Origin: Macrophomina tecta
Lineage: Eukaryota > Ascomycota > Dothideomycetes > Botryosphaeriales > Botryosphaeriaceae
Direction of reading: 5' to 3'
Assembly: GCA_024180945.1 (NCBI GenBank)
Contig: JAKSGN010000005.1
Span: 1,364,001 to 1,428,000 of the forward strand
Length of the DNA stretch: 64,000 nucleotides
Shown piece after piece: positions 10,301 through 22,275 of the stretch. A program made the translations under genes and the position numbers. The stretch's first letter is position 1; every line of letters starts with the position of its first letter. The notes under the pieces are model-generated. The model was not told where the DNA came from. It ran no database searches and saw only the letters and a list, made by a program, of their open reading frames with translations.

Positions 10301-10621
10301 TGTTGTTGAGAGTCCAGATTTGTCGTGGTAGAGGTTCGGAATCTTGTTTGGACGTGCAAGCTTGCCCAAAACTTATACCGCATATTCCCGGAACGAGGGC
10401 GAACCGAGCGCTCTCCGAGCCCTCGAAGCGAGGGCTTGTCGACGGTTGGGTGCACGGTGCCGAGAAGATTACTCCGACAAGCGAATGCGGGGGCCCCGCA
10501 TGGTCGAAGCCATTTTGAGTATGATTCTGATATGACCTCTATACGGAACATATAAACACTCGGGTGTTGAACCTCAGGAAAATGGCCGCCTCGCCGCTTT
10601 GCTTCATTCTCTTGACCAATC
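10301..10621. promoter_or_regulatory. Divergent promoter with palindromes, SDR / MFS transporter
   Basis: A 321-bp shared promoter. It contains the inverted repeat AGCCCTCG-AAG-CGAGGGCT at 10418-10436, a second palindrome ATGCGGGG-G-CCCCGCAT at 10485-10501 and another CGAGGGC at 10394-10400. A TATAAA at 10551-10556 lies 66 bp before the transporter ATG. The CGAGGG core also occurs three times in the other divergent promoter of the cluster (5855-6399), so a common regulator is plausible. Confidence 0.5.
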
Positions 10622-12674
10622 ATGTCCTCATCACAGAATTTGCAGGGCATCACAGCGCATCTGCGCAGCCAAACAGAGACGTCAGGAAAGACAGTAGCTC
10701 ATATATGGAAGAACAAGAAGGTCTTCTTCATCTCCTCCTTTGCTTCGTAAGCCCCGTCCCTGCTCTCCGCCTTCGTCTCCTGTCCTCACAAAGCCATAGC
10801 TTCGGAGGACTGCTCTATGGCTATCAACAGGGAGTCCTTGGACAGGCAGTGGTGATGCATTCCTTCAAACAATCGTTCCCTGACGCAACGAGCGACTCAG
10901 CCAAGTTAGGCTGGCTCACCTCAGTCCTTCAGCTCGGAGGATGGGTCGGTTCTTTGTCCTCTGGCGTGTTCGCCCAGGTCTTCTCCCGCAAGCACACCAT
11001 GTTCGTTGGCGCTCTGTGGGTGGTCCTCGGTTCTTTCCTTGCCGCAGGAGCCCAGAACATTGCATACCTCTATGCTGGGAGACTATTCACTGGCTTGGGC
11101 GTGGGAACGCTCTCTGCCATAGGGTAAATCTGTTGTTCGCTCCCGGATGTTCAAAGTTGATTAAACTTACAGACCCCTTTACAATGCCGAGTTATCCCCA
11201 CCCGAGATGCGCGGATTCATCATCGCACTCCAACAATTAACCACAACTATCGGAATCATGCTGGCATATTGGGTTGCTGTACGAGCGGCATTCCCGTTTG
11301 ACTCAAAGAACGCATGTTGCTGACGCTTTAACAGTACGGCTCGAACTACATTGGCGGCACTGGCGAGGGACAGTCCAACTTCGCATGGAGGCTTCCAATG
11401 ATCATTCAAGGAGTGCCTGCCGTATGCCTCGCTGTCGGCATCCTGTTCATGCCTTTCTCGCCCCGTCTCCTCGCTGCGAAAGGGCGTGACGACGAAGCCG
11501 TCAAGACCATATCATACCTCCGCAACTTACCCGAAGACAACTTCCTTGTACGCGCCGAATTTCTCGAGATCAAAGCTGACGTCGAGTTCGAAAAACGCAC
11601 CTTTGACAAGCTCTTCCCCACATTCAGCGCCAACAGCGTCTGGAGGCGGGAATTCGCCCAATACAGCGGCCTCATCCGCAATAAAGACGCCTTCAAACGC
11701 GTCTCTCTTGCCAGTCTCGTCATGTTCTTCCAGCAGTGGACCGGCATCGATTCCAGTACGTGTCATCCATGCCACAACACCCGCAGCATCACACTGACAG
11801 ATCCACCCAGTCATTTACTACGCCCCCATCATCTTTCAATCTCTCGGCCTCACCAGCAGCACCTCCTCTCTCCTCGCCACCGGCGTCATCGGCATCATCA
11901 ACGTCGCCACCACCATCCCCGCCATCATCTACATCGACAAAATCGGCCGCAAGCCGCTGATGATGGTCGGCTCGGTTGGCATGTGCATCTGCGAAGCTGT
12001 CATCGCCATCATTGTCGCCAAATGCGGGCACGATTGGACGCAATATGCCGCCGCGGGCTGGGCCGCCGTCGGTAAGTCTCAAACATCCGACCCTTCTTCG
12101 CCCACACTCTCTACCTTTTCCCAGAAGCGACCTGACTCTCCCTCCCGATAGTTTTCGTCTGGTTCTATATCATCAACTTCGCTTACTCCTGGGGCCCCGG
12201 GTCCTGGATCCTCATCGCCGAAATCTTCCCGCTCAGCATTCGCGCCAAGGGCACCTCTATCGGCGCGTCTGCCAACGTAAGTGAACCCTTCCCCCTTCAC
12301 GTCCCTCAAAAAACTGACTGGCTCTCTTCCTTCCCCCTCAGTGGATGAACAACTTCATCATCGCCTTCATCGTGCCGCCCATGCTCGACGGCATCGGCTG
12401 GGGCACCTATCTCTTCTTCGCCGTCTGGTCGCTACTCGGCGGCATCTTCATCTGGCTGTGCATGCCCGAGACGAAGGGCAAGACGCTGGAAGAGATGGAC
12501 GCCGTGTTTGGAGGTGGAGGCTTGGCGAGCCAAGACGAGGAGGTGTGGCGGCAGGTGCAGGAGGAGGTGGGGCTGGGGGCGCTGGTTGAAGAGATGAGGG
12601 TCGCGGGGATGGGTGCTGGGTTGGTGGAGGGCAAGGAGGGAGGCGCGGTACATGTGGAGAGGGCTGTTGCTTGA
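10622..12674 (+). CDS. MFS sugar transporter
   Basis: A 12-TM sugar:proton symporter-type protein of 564 aa at the plasma membrane, probably the uptake system of this cluster. Exons are 10622-10746, 10800-11123, 11173-11278, 11335-11755, 11811-12071, 12152-12276 and 12342-12674, all phases consistent. Seen: FGGLLYGYQQGVLGQ in TM1, AGRLFTGLGVGTLSAIGPLYNAELSPPEMRG across the first and second splice sites (sugar-porter signature 2), FFQQWTGIDSIIYYAP in TM7, the DKIGRKPLMM loop, WGPGSWILIAEIFPLSIRAKG and the PETKGKTLEEMD end signature. The acidic C-terminal tail is cytosolic. Substrate is not readable. Its divergent partner resembles L-rhamnose dehydrogenase, so L-rhamnose or a related 6-deoxyhexose or pentose is the first guess. 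Confidence 0.88.
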
Positions 12675-14043
12675 GGCTTTCAGTGCGGTGTTGACGAGGT
12701 TTGTTCCTTGCTTGTCTTTATTGGCTTTGTTCGTGATTTGACTCGCCCTCATCTTTGCTAATCAGACACGATCTCTTTTCAGGTGAAGCCATCTGCAGGA
12801 ATGATGTGGAATTTGGACGTAATCACCAGGCGCTGCATGTCGGGTTCCGAGCAAGCTGGCCACCCATGTATGAGACTCATCATTCGAAGTGCCAAGTCAA
12901 TGAGGGACTTCCATAAGTGCGGGTCGCTTCTTCTTACTTTCACTCTGCCCTTCTGTACCTGCCTATGCTCCTGTCGGATTGCTCCTCAAATTCTCTCCAA
13001 GCGAGTTTTGGCGTCCAACGAACGAGGACACCGTAGTTTGCTTATCAGTGTTGGATTTGGTTCGAGGCAACACTGCCGACCACCGTCTGCGGTGATGGCG
13101 ATGGAATCCGCCGGACCAAAAGGGCCAGCAGTGCGCAGACAAACAGAGCGACGACGATTAGCCACAACTCCAACCTTGTGAGTTCTACCTTTACAATCTG
13201 GATTCACACCGCGACTACGATGAACCCACCGAAAAACTAAACCGCAGGAAAAGGCTGTTTCACACATCTTGTGCTTGTGATACCGAAGCAGCCTCTTATT
13301 TGGAAGATTAAGGAGCTCTTTGCATTTGTTGTAGGCATCTGCGTCCACGACACTTGCGAGTGCCAGGGAAGATGTATGACGGAAGGGACATCAAGAATAT
13401 GTAATTGAATAGCTTTTTCTCCTTCAGTATATTTGCTTTGTTCTTCGAAAAACATTCCAGTCTCGATCACGTGCTCATTGTATGAGGCTGCCATACGCGA
13501 CTTCATTATGTGGCTTTCAAATCTGCTGACGACGCCTGTGCTCTTTTCCAACATCACTTTCCTACCTGCGATAATGTTGGACTATTATCAAATTGAGTAT
13601 CCATCGCACCAATATAGCTCTCCATTTCCAAGGTATTACACGTCATCCATCAAGAGCAGCGCTGTTTTGAGTCCTCTTTCTTTATCCTACCACGCGCACC
13701 AACGAAATGCGGGCAACAACATCGACTGAAAAAAGAAAACCTGGAGCAATCTATCGTCTGGGCGAACAAAGGACATGGATCTAGAGATTTGCATAAGTCC
13801 TTACGGGTCAGTACATCACAACCTTGTTGTGCTGGCAGTCCATCAGCTAAGTCCGTTTCCGGCCATGCTCGTCAGTTCGTCCGCGTCTCCAGTCAAAGAA
13901 ACAACCAACAATGGTTTTCCTGAGCAAGCGATAATGAATTTAGACACACATTCAGGACCTCTTGCCCTCGCACGATCCTCTTCTGCCAGGTCCTCTGACT
14001 CGAAGGCCGGCAGTGTCTTCAGCCGGAGATCGTCATAACCGCC
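12675..14043. other. Intergenic region, no supported gene
   Basis: About 1.4 kb between the transporter and the giant gene. Open frames are short and lack motifs. It should contain the transporter 3' UTR and the promoter of the giant gene. No RNA gene or repeat was recognised. Confidence 0.55.
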
Positions 14044-17000
14044 ATGGCGCCCAAAGTCCAAACCACCCTCCAATTTCTACCTGAGAAGAAAGATCCAAAG
14101 CCTGCAAGGCCTGCACCTGCCACAACCAGCTCCTTTGGCTCCAAGAAACGGAAGAGCGATGAAGGAGTTTCCGGAAATGCGACGAAAAAGGGGAAGACGA
14201 ATAGAGGTCATTACTGTGCCGAGTACGACAGATTGAAGAAAGGATGCGAAGAGTATATGGAGCGGACTATCAGAGCCAAGGCAGAGAATAAGATCGACAT
14301 CGGCGCACGCCGTCTCAACCTTGCGGAAATGGCCCTTGCGATCCTCTCCGTCACCGAGAGGATCAGCCAGCACAGTGCGGTCAAGTTCTGCTTTTACGAC
14401 GCTGGGAACCATGCGAACATATGGTACGGCATGACGGAAATGAGCTTGGACACCAACAGGGATGATAAACCACTTTTGCTCCCATGGATCATTCGAAGTC
14501 AGCATGACTCGGGCGACGTCTTATACAATGAAGATACCACATTAGATCCCTCGCATAGTATCTTATGCGATGCCCGACCTGGAATGCAAGGGGATATGGA
14601 ATGCGTTTATGTCTATATTTACGACAGCTATCCGTCTCCCAACCGGAAAGATGCGGCCGAGGTGGAGCAGCAGGTGGAAGACTATCTGAAGAAGTCGTCT
14701 TGGTTCAAGCCGAACAGCGGCAGATACATCTTCCAATGGAGAGACAGCATAAAGCACACAATCACCCAAAAGGGCGGAGTAGGGTGTGGCTTCCACGTCA
14801 TCCTCAACGCCTGGATCCGGGCCTTTGGGCTCATGCCGAGCAAGGCTCACTTGAAGGCCATTGGAGACGAGGCATTCTATGAGGAAGTAGTACCACTCGT
14901 CCGCATGGCAATTCACGGGGCAGCATCATCCGATCTCATTTTCGCCTTCCTCGTCTGCCGTGGCTTTATTGGCCCCGATGTCGCGGTCGATGGAGACCGC
15001 AAATTCGGAAGAACAATTCCACTCCACAATGAGGACCACGCTAGAAAGCTGCTACCAAAGCTGAGGAACAGGGAAAATAAAAAAGGGCTACACGGTGCAA
15101 GCACCCCAACGGAATTGTCCGCAGCAAGGAAGCCGACCGAAGCCAACGCCGCATCCTCTGGATCCAGCGAGCCCCCCACGAAGAAGCAGAAGGCGCAGCG
15201 AGGAGCCCCCGATGAAGCCGTTCCCCAGAAGCCCAAAGACCAAGGCGGCGCGCCCAAGGCCCTCGCAAAGCTGTCCAGGGACGACTACTGCGCCTGGCTG
15301 GAGGGCAAAGGCAACTGCACAGCATCGCGCGCCGCGTGCCGCGAGAAGCTCGTCAAGAACCTCGAGCTCGCAGGCCTCGACGAGCCCATCGACCTTACGC
15401 CGCACCGGGACCTAGGCCTCTCGGAAATCGCGCTGGGCATCCTGAGCGTCACGGAGGCGATCAGCTCCGAGCAGGGAAACCGGCGGTTCTGCCTCTACGA
15501 CGTCCGGGCATGCGCTGCTGACGGCGTGCAGTCCGGACCGACCTCCTCCTCCTCCTCCTCCTCCGGCACCTTCCGCGGCGGATACCCGATCTTGATGCCT
15601 TGGGCCCCGAATGACGGAGAAGGAGCCAACCGGTACCTGGTGCACGCTTGCATGGGAGAGCGCGACGGCAAGCCAGTCGTGCGCTGCAGCATCTACACCA
15701 GCTTCCCCAGACCGGCCGCGAGAAATGAGGAGGACGCGGTGTACGACGCCATCATTATCCGACTGATAGAGTGCCGGTGGTACATGCGAAAAGAAAAAGT
15801 GAACTTTGATTTTTGGTGGTGGCACAGCAGGAGGAACACCGTCCAGCAGAGGGGGCGGACGAGCGGGTTCCACGTCCTCGTCAACGCCTGGATCCTCGCT
15901 CTTGGACTCCGGCCAAGCCAGAAGAACCTGAAGGCGGTGGAGGTGGATGAGCACTACCGGTGGATGACCGGGTTCATTGTGAGCGCTATCCACGGCTCTC
16001 TCTCCTTTGAATCGTTGCTCGCCTTCCTGGTCTGTGCTGGGTATGTTGACGCCGACGCGGTTGTGCCCGAGTACTGTAGGTTCACGTGGACGGCGCCGCT
16101 TCATTCTGCCCAGACGGTGACCGACAGGCTTGCCCGTAAAAGACTTGTGTATGGGAAAAAGCAAACCGAAGCCCAGGCTGGTAAGAATGGCCAGGTACAG
16201 GGTGGCGACAAAAAGGCAGGTGGAGAACCGGCGGTATACAAGGAGACGGTGCAGGCGACGGCGGAAGATGCGGCGAAGAATATGGGAAAGCAGCGGGTAA
16301 AGCCCGCCGCGAAGATTTCTCAGAAGGATGCACCTGCAGTGGACACAGGATCAAAGGGAAACAACAATGACGATCCTTGCGCATACTACAAGGCCCGTTT
16401 GTGGGAAGAGACGGGCCTAAAGGATAAAGTGTTGAAAGCGCTCCGAATAGAAGAGGTTGGCGTCCGATGGAACAAGGACTTGCAGGACACTGAAATAATC
16501 CAAGCGATTCTTGCTGTGACGGAGGCGGTGAGTCAACAGGGCACGACAAAGTTCTCTCTCTACAATCCAGTCCAATGGACTCACCTTGCCCAATTGATTA
16601 TGGCAAATGGGGCCGAGAAGTGGAGAGCTGTGGCCCAGGGGCAAGGCACCAAGTTCGACATGCACCGCCGCGACCGACCGATCATCATGCCATGGGGCAT
16701 CTACCACAATAGAAAGGCAACGAGAGCAGAGAAAGCGAAGTCGAAGCAATTTTTGGAGATAACCGGAACGGGGGGGCACCACATGCTTGTGATGGCATAC
16801 AGAGAGGCATCTGGAGACTCGGAGCAAATCCATGTGATGATCTACGACAGTCTTCCTCGTTACGCATTGATCAACCGCGAAGATACTCAAAGGCAGATAA
16901 AAGAGATGCTGAGCACGAGCTGGTCGTATCCGACGGATACAAAGTGGCTGTTCGAGTGGCCTCCGGTACTGCAGCAGCGGAGCTCAACGGGCTGTGGGAT

Positions 17001-20000
17001 AAACGCTATCCTTAGCGCCTGGTCACTCGCCCTGGGACTTCAGCCTCCCAGTGCTGCTCGGGGAAATAATATCAAAAAGACCCCCGACAAATTCTACAAG
17101 CATGCTGCGGACATAATTCGCTGTGCGGTGCACGGTACGGCCACGCTCGACACCATCATGGCTTTCTTCCGTTGCTGGGACTTCCTCGAGGATCCAAAGA
17201 AGGCAGTTGAGCCAAGTCGCAAGTTCAACAAGACCTTTGCCATCCAGACGGACTACGCGCTTCGAGATCTCATCGAGTGGAGAAGGAAAGTGAGTGAGGA
17301 CATCGCGAACGAGAAGCAGGCAGCCAAGCAAGTCGAAAACAACCCCAACGACGCTGCCGCTGCCGCTGGTCCTGCGAGTGCAGAATCCAACCCTCTCTTC
17401 AGCAAGTCTCCTCGTACCCGCAATCCTTTTTCTCTTCAATCAACCGCCCCCGCTCTCCATCCTTTTGGCCCCAAGTCCTCTCCGGGGATGCCCAAATCCT
17501 CTGGTCCTGGCCTCTTCGATTCAGACGCAACACTCGCTACCACAAGAGCTCAAGAAGCCGCCGCCGCCGCCGCCGCCGCCGCCACTGGTGCTGCCAAACA
17601 AAAACTACAGCAGCCAGAACCCACATCCGCACCTCCACGCCCACCCCCCTGCCTCTCCTGCCCCATCCCCGGCCACTGCCGAAAGGACCCCAACCCCAAC
17701 CAAAAGACGCCGCCAAAGAACGCCTCGCCCCCTCAGCCCAAAAGCCCGCGGGACGGCTGGCCGACGAGCGCGCGCCGCCCCTGGCTCACCGCCTCCTTCC
17801 CCAGCCTCCCTTACTACGCCGACGTCTACCACGGCGCGCCGCTCAAGAACTGGGTGCAAGCAAAGCACGCGCAAGCGCTGGCAGCAGGCTACTATCCCGA
17901 CCCCGTGCCGGCGGCGGTGCCGTGGCGGGACAAGCACCTGGACGCGGGTCTGATGGTGCGGGCGATGCACGCGGTGACGGAGGGGGTGAGCGCGCACGCG
18001 GGGCCGGACGACAGCGCGTGCTACTCGGTGAGCGCGTACGCGCGGGCGCGGGACGCGCAGGACGACAAGCGCATAGAGCTGACGGAGCGGGACGTCGCGG
18101 TCGGGACGCGGCAGCCAATGTGGTTCCCGCTGGTGATGCAGTGGAAGGAGCAGCGGCAGCTGATGCCTGGCGAGCAGGAGGTGCATCTGGTGGAGGTGTT
18201 TGTGGCCAGGGCGGAGGACATGTCCAAGTGCGTGGTGATGAACATCTTCACGGATGAGGTGGGAGGGAGGAGCCATGACGAGAGGCGGGAGGTGGAGGGG
18301 GACGCGTGCAGTCTGCTCAAGGGGCTCAAGTGGTGGGAGGGGCTGAAGGGGGATGGTGCGGGAGAGCTGCCTAGGGATCGGATCAAGTATGAGTGGGTCG
18401 AGACAAGACGTCGGAGCTCGAGAGCGGCGGGGAGTCTGCACGTCGTCCTGGATGCATGGTGCCGCGCACTGGGCCTCTGTCCTACCAGTAAGGAGCGCGA
18501 CAAGGCCTGTCTGCCGGGCGCGTCGAAGGAGGAGTACCAGGCGTACTGCGAGCAGCTGCACCAGCGCGCCGCAGAGCTGATAGCCAGAGTCGTGCACGGC
18601 TGTATCAATGCCGAGCAGCTGCTCGCGAGCCTGCGCGCCCTCGACTGGCTGGACGAGGACGGGCCGCCGATAGTCCTGGACGAGGCTGTGGCTTTCAAGA
18701 GCGCCGTCGCCTTCCCAGACGACAAGGCGCTGCAGGGCCACTTCGATGAGCTGTATCCACGGCTTCTTGGACCGGCGAGCACCGCTGTACCCTGGATCAC
18801 CAAGCCATTCGCTTTCACTCGGCCATACGACCCCTCCTTCGCAGGCAAAGCCCTGGACGACTGGCTGGACGAGCAGAGAGAGCATGCGTCTAAAACAGGC
18901 GCCTTTCGGCCGCTGGACTCCATCCCCCGAGTGCCGCGCGATGCGCACCTGTCCGACGGGCAGATGATTAGGGCCATCATGGCCGTGACCGAGGCCATCG
19001 GTCAACGGCACGCATGCTACGGCGTACGCACATACGAACGCGCGCGAAGCGGGGAGAGCGAGCTATCCAGTGAGGACGTGATCATTGGAAAGCGACGGCC
19101 CGTGTTTCTGCCGTTGGTGGTAGGGCAGCGGGAAGGCGTTGTTGCGCGGAGGGAGTGCGATGTTCATCTGCTTGAGGTGCATCACGACCGCATCAACTAC
19201 CCGGAGCAGCCGATCGTCATGCGCTACTGGACGGACCACATAGAGATGAGCCTCGAGCAGAAGGTACGGGTACAGACGGAAGCGATAAAGCTCGTCAGAC
19301 GACTCAAGTGGTGGCACGACGAGGAGGATGCGAGCGACGACGATAACAACGACAAGCTGTCCTGGTCTCGGCACATATGGACTCAAACAATGCACCGCAG
19401 CACCAAGGCCGCCGGTAGCCTGCATGTCGTTCTAGACGCGTGGTGCTCCGCGCTCAACCTCACGCCTAATGATACCGAGAGGGCAGAAGTGGAGAAGGCA
19501 AAGGTCGAGAAGCCTGAGGCGTATCAGAATCACTGGAAGAAGAAACACGAGATCATCGCGAGCTTAATCGACGTGGCAACTCAGGGCTGGATGAACGCCG
19601 AGCTGCTCGTCGCACACTTGCGCTCCTTGGACTGGGTGCGAGAAACTGGGCCGATAGATTTGAGGGCGAAAGGGAAAGAGGATCTGAACTTCAGGAGCGG
19701 CGTCGCCTTCCCGGACGACAAGGCGCTGCAGCAACATATTGACGGGAAGCTTCCAAGATCTTCTACACCAGACAGTGGTGACAAGGATAAAGATCAAAAC
19801 GACAGCGGAGACAGACCCACCTGTCTGAACTGTCCTGTCAACAATCACTGTGCCAAGAAAGACCGCCTTGTTGACGGCAATCCGATGAAGAAACGGAGCG
19901 ATACAATGCAGCAGCGAAAGTGGAAGCCCACGTTCTGGCCGGAAGTCCTAAAGGAATACCCGTGCCATTGCCAATTTGCCACGGAACGGCTCGAGACCCT

Positions 20001-21670
20001 GCGAGAGCTCGCAGGGTCCGAGGAGTTGAAAAGGGGATCAGAGAAGGTTGCAGAAGACTTCTCGTCGAAGAGAGGTTGGGCCTTTCCCGCGCTCATTCGC
20101 GCCATAGCCTCCGTTACTGAGGCTATCAGTATGAACGGATATCAAGGAAACAAGGACGAGAAAGCGTTATTCAGCCTGTATGACTGGAAGCTCTCTGAGG
20201 CCATGGCCGAGGAAGGCGGTTCAGGCAAACAGGCTCTGCGTCTGAAGAGCCTCGCATCTGGCGGCCGCCGCGGCAAGTGCGGCGAGCAGATAATCATTCC
20301 TCTCGCGTACAATCATCTCGTCACCGCGTCCACACGTAGGACGTCTGGAATCCCCAGACCGGAAATAACGCACTACTATCTTAATGATCCAACAGAACCC
20401 GCTCTTCCGAACGACGACATCAAAACACAAAAGGAAGGGGAGGCTGAGACTGTATTGGATGGCATGCACTGGTTGCACGGTCCCCTGGACATGACGCATG
20501 GCACACAACGCTACCATCACACCTGGTATTCTGTGGCGCCGCTGAAGCCTTTACCGGAATACAAAGAACTCGGGAACCAGAGGAAGGACACGGGGGCAGC
20601 GAAGCTCAAGTACTTGGTACACACCAGCCTGCATCTGGTGCTCAACGCATGGGTTATCGCCTTCGGATTTCGCCCGCCGACCACCGGCCTCCGGTTCACA
20701 GACTACGCTGACCTATGGGAGCTTGTCCTCTTGGCCTGCCAGGGTATCATCGACTCAGCGACTATGGTCGGACTGTTGCGCTGTGTGGGTTGGATACAGG
20801 GAGAGGGTTTAGATGTGCCGGAGTCAAGGCGATTTAACGAGACAGCACGGTTCGTCGATAATGAGCATATGAGCAAGCATTTCGAGTGGGTGAAGCTGCG
20901 GTCGGATCTCCTTGACCGGTGGAGCGATCTCCCTGCGGATTACCGGACTACGATGGAGAACTGGCATGAGAAAATGGAGGAGGCGAAGAGAAGATCGGCG
21001 GAGGATCCAGAAGACCCTCAGTCTTTAGCCGCCTGGTCAGCAGCAAACCATGCGAACATAGCATACGAAAATGCTGCTGCCAAGTGCCCAGAGGCCGACG
21101 CAATGTACAAGGAGGCTGCTGCCAGGTATAGCAAGGCGTTTGACAAGGACAAGCCATCGTCGAGCTACGTGCTCAATGCGAAGAGGGAGCTGCTGTATAC
21201 TCCTGGGTGCAGCCCGGCCTTCCTTGGTCAAGTGCCCAAGCTCATTGCGGAAGATGAGCAGAATGGGACGTGGGACGGGCGGAATGGAAAGGGTCAGGAA
21301 AGCATGGCTCGTGAGGCGAAGAGGCAGGCAGAGCGGGCGGAGAGGGCTAAGAGAGCGAATAAGGCAACCGAAACCTCATCCCTTGCGCTGGGAAAGAGAA
21401 AGAGAGATGAAAGGCTGCTGGTGGTGAATAGCGAGAGTGACGTGTACCAAGAAATGCTGACACAGCATAAGGGCAAAGGGCTGCAAAGGGTAAGTTGTCT
21501 CATGCTTCACGTCTTTCCCACTAAGTTTTCTAATATCTATTGCGCAGGCCAGACGGGAAGACCTTGCGAAGCTGTTTGAGAATCCACCACAAAACGTATA
21601 TGCCCCGAATATTTTTAGGCGAATGGTGGATGCAGCGGAGAGGTACTTTTTCGCGTATGAAAATGCGTAA
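14044..21670 (+). CDS. Giant protein with six tandem Ulp1/C48-like cysteine-protease-fold domains
   Basis: About 2522 aa, from exons 14044-21489 and 21548-21670. The first exon is an uninterrupted 7.4-kb frame. I do not know a named homologue. Six units of about 290-340 aa recur, near residues 56-343, 413-704, 776-1088, 1246-1575, 1583-1905 and 1958-2293. Each has an (I/A)xSVTEAIS-like helix, a PW/PL strand, a YDS-like strand and a GFHVxLNAWxxALGL-like helix. The order and spacing match the Ulp1/SENP (C48) fold, in which His, Asp, Gln and Cys act together. Unit 1 has His171, Asp194, Gln242 and Cys248; unit 3 has His913, Asp935, Gln978 and Cys984. The Gln-Cys gap of six equals that in yeast Ulp1. 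Units 2, 4, 5 and 6 lack the Cys. Two CLxCPxxxHC motifs (1203-1212 and 1927-1936) precede units 4 and 6. The tail is charged and includes GKRKRDER, a possible nuclear signal. Fold assignment is inference from motifs, and biological role is unknown. Confidence 0.7.
14209..20925 (+). repeat. Intragenic tandem domain repeat (six units)
   Basis: Units at about 14209-15075, 15280-16158, 16369-17310, 17779-18770, 18790-19760 and 19915-20925 share the SVTEAIS-type helix and the HVxLxAW helix at protein level. They are too diverged at DNA level to be a recent array, except that units 4 and 5 are visibly closer to each other. Low-complexity linkers (a poly-Ala tract near 17555-17590 and a poly-Ser tract near 15542-15564) separate or interrupt the units. 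Confidence 0.7.
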
Positions 21671-22275
21671 AATTCGGCGCATGTATGCGGGTGCTCAGGT
21701 ACATTTTCCGTGGCTGTCTTGGTTGTCCTTCGATTTTCTTGACGTGGTCGGAGTTGTTTCTCTTTCCGAATACATTTAGGTTTCATAAGGACAAATCTCG
21801 TGTCTTGTTTAGTTTGTGCACGTTCCTGAGGTTCGTTCATATACCTTCGAGAGCCACACAGGTCCGGATGAAGCCAAGAGTATCCATAACCAGGATGCAG
21901 CGTCTCCCAAAAAAAAAAAAAAAAAAATCCATCTCTCTAAATCCCTGACCCGAAAACCGGCGTCAAGTCTCATATGGACTGAACTGTGGTGCCTCCTCCT
22001 TGGTGAGCCAGTCGACCATTGTTATACGAATGCTTAGAGCTATCTTTCTCACTTGACTGCGGCTACTGTCCAGTCTATTCTGGAGTTCTATCGGGCCGGC
22101 CGCGTTATCTGGGCAAGAGACTCGTTGAAATCTGCTATCGCGGCAAGGGGAGCCTCGGTCGGATATGGGCCCATGCGTGCGATCTGAGAGGGTCAAACGC
22201 ATCGAGAAAGTCCGAATGGCTTTTTTGGGCAAGCGGGGACTCATGCCATCAACCAGCGGACGCAGACAGTGGTTG
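21671..22275. other. Convergent intergenic region with poly-A tract
   Basis: 3' regions of the giant gene and the bZIP gene meet here. There is an A-tract of 18 bases or so at about 21909-21927. No gene is supported. Confidence 0.5.

Noticed and set aside
4551..12674. Secondary-metabolite gene cluster
   Set aside because: There is no polyketide synthase, NRPS, terpene cyclase, P450 or methyltransferase; the enzymes fit primary sugar catabolism.
14044..14090. PCNA-binding PIP box at the N-terminus of the giant protein (QTTLQFLP)
   Set aside because: The two aromatic residues required at the end of a PIP box are missing (Leu-Pro instead).
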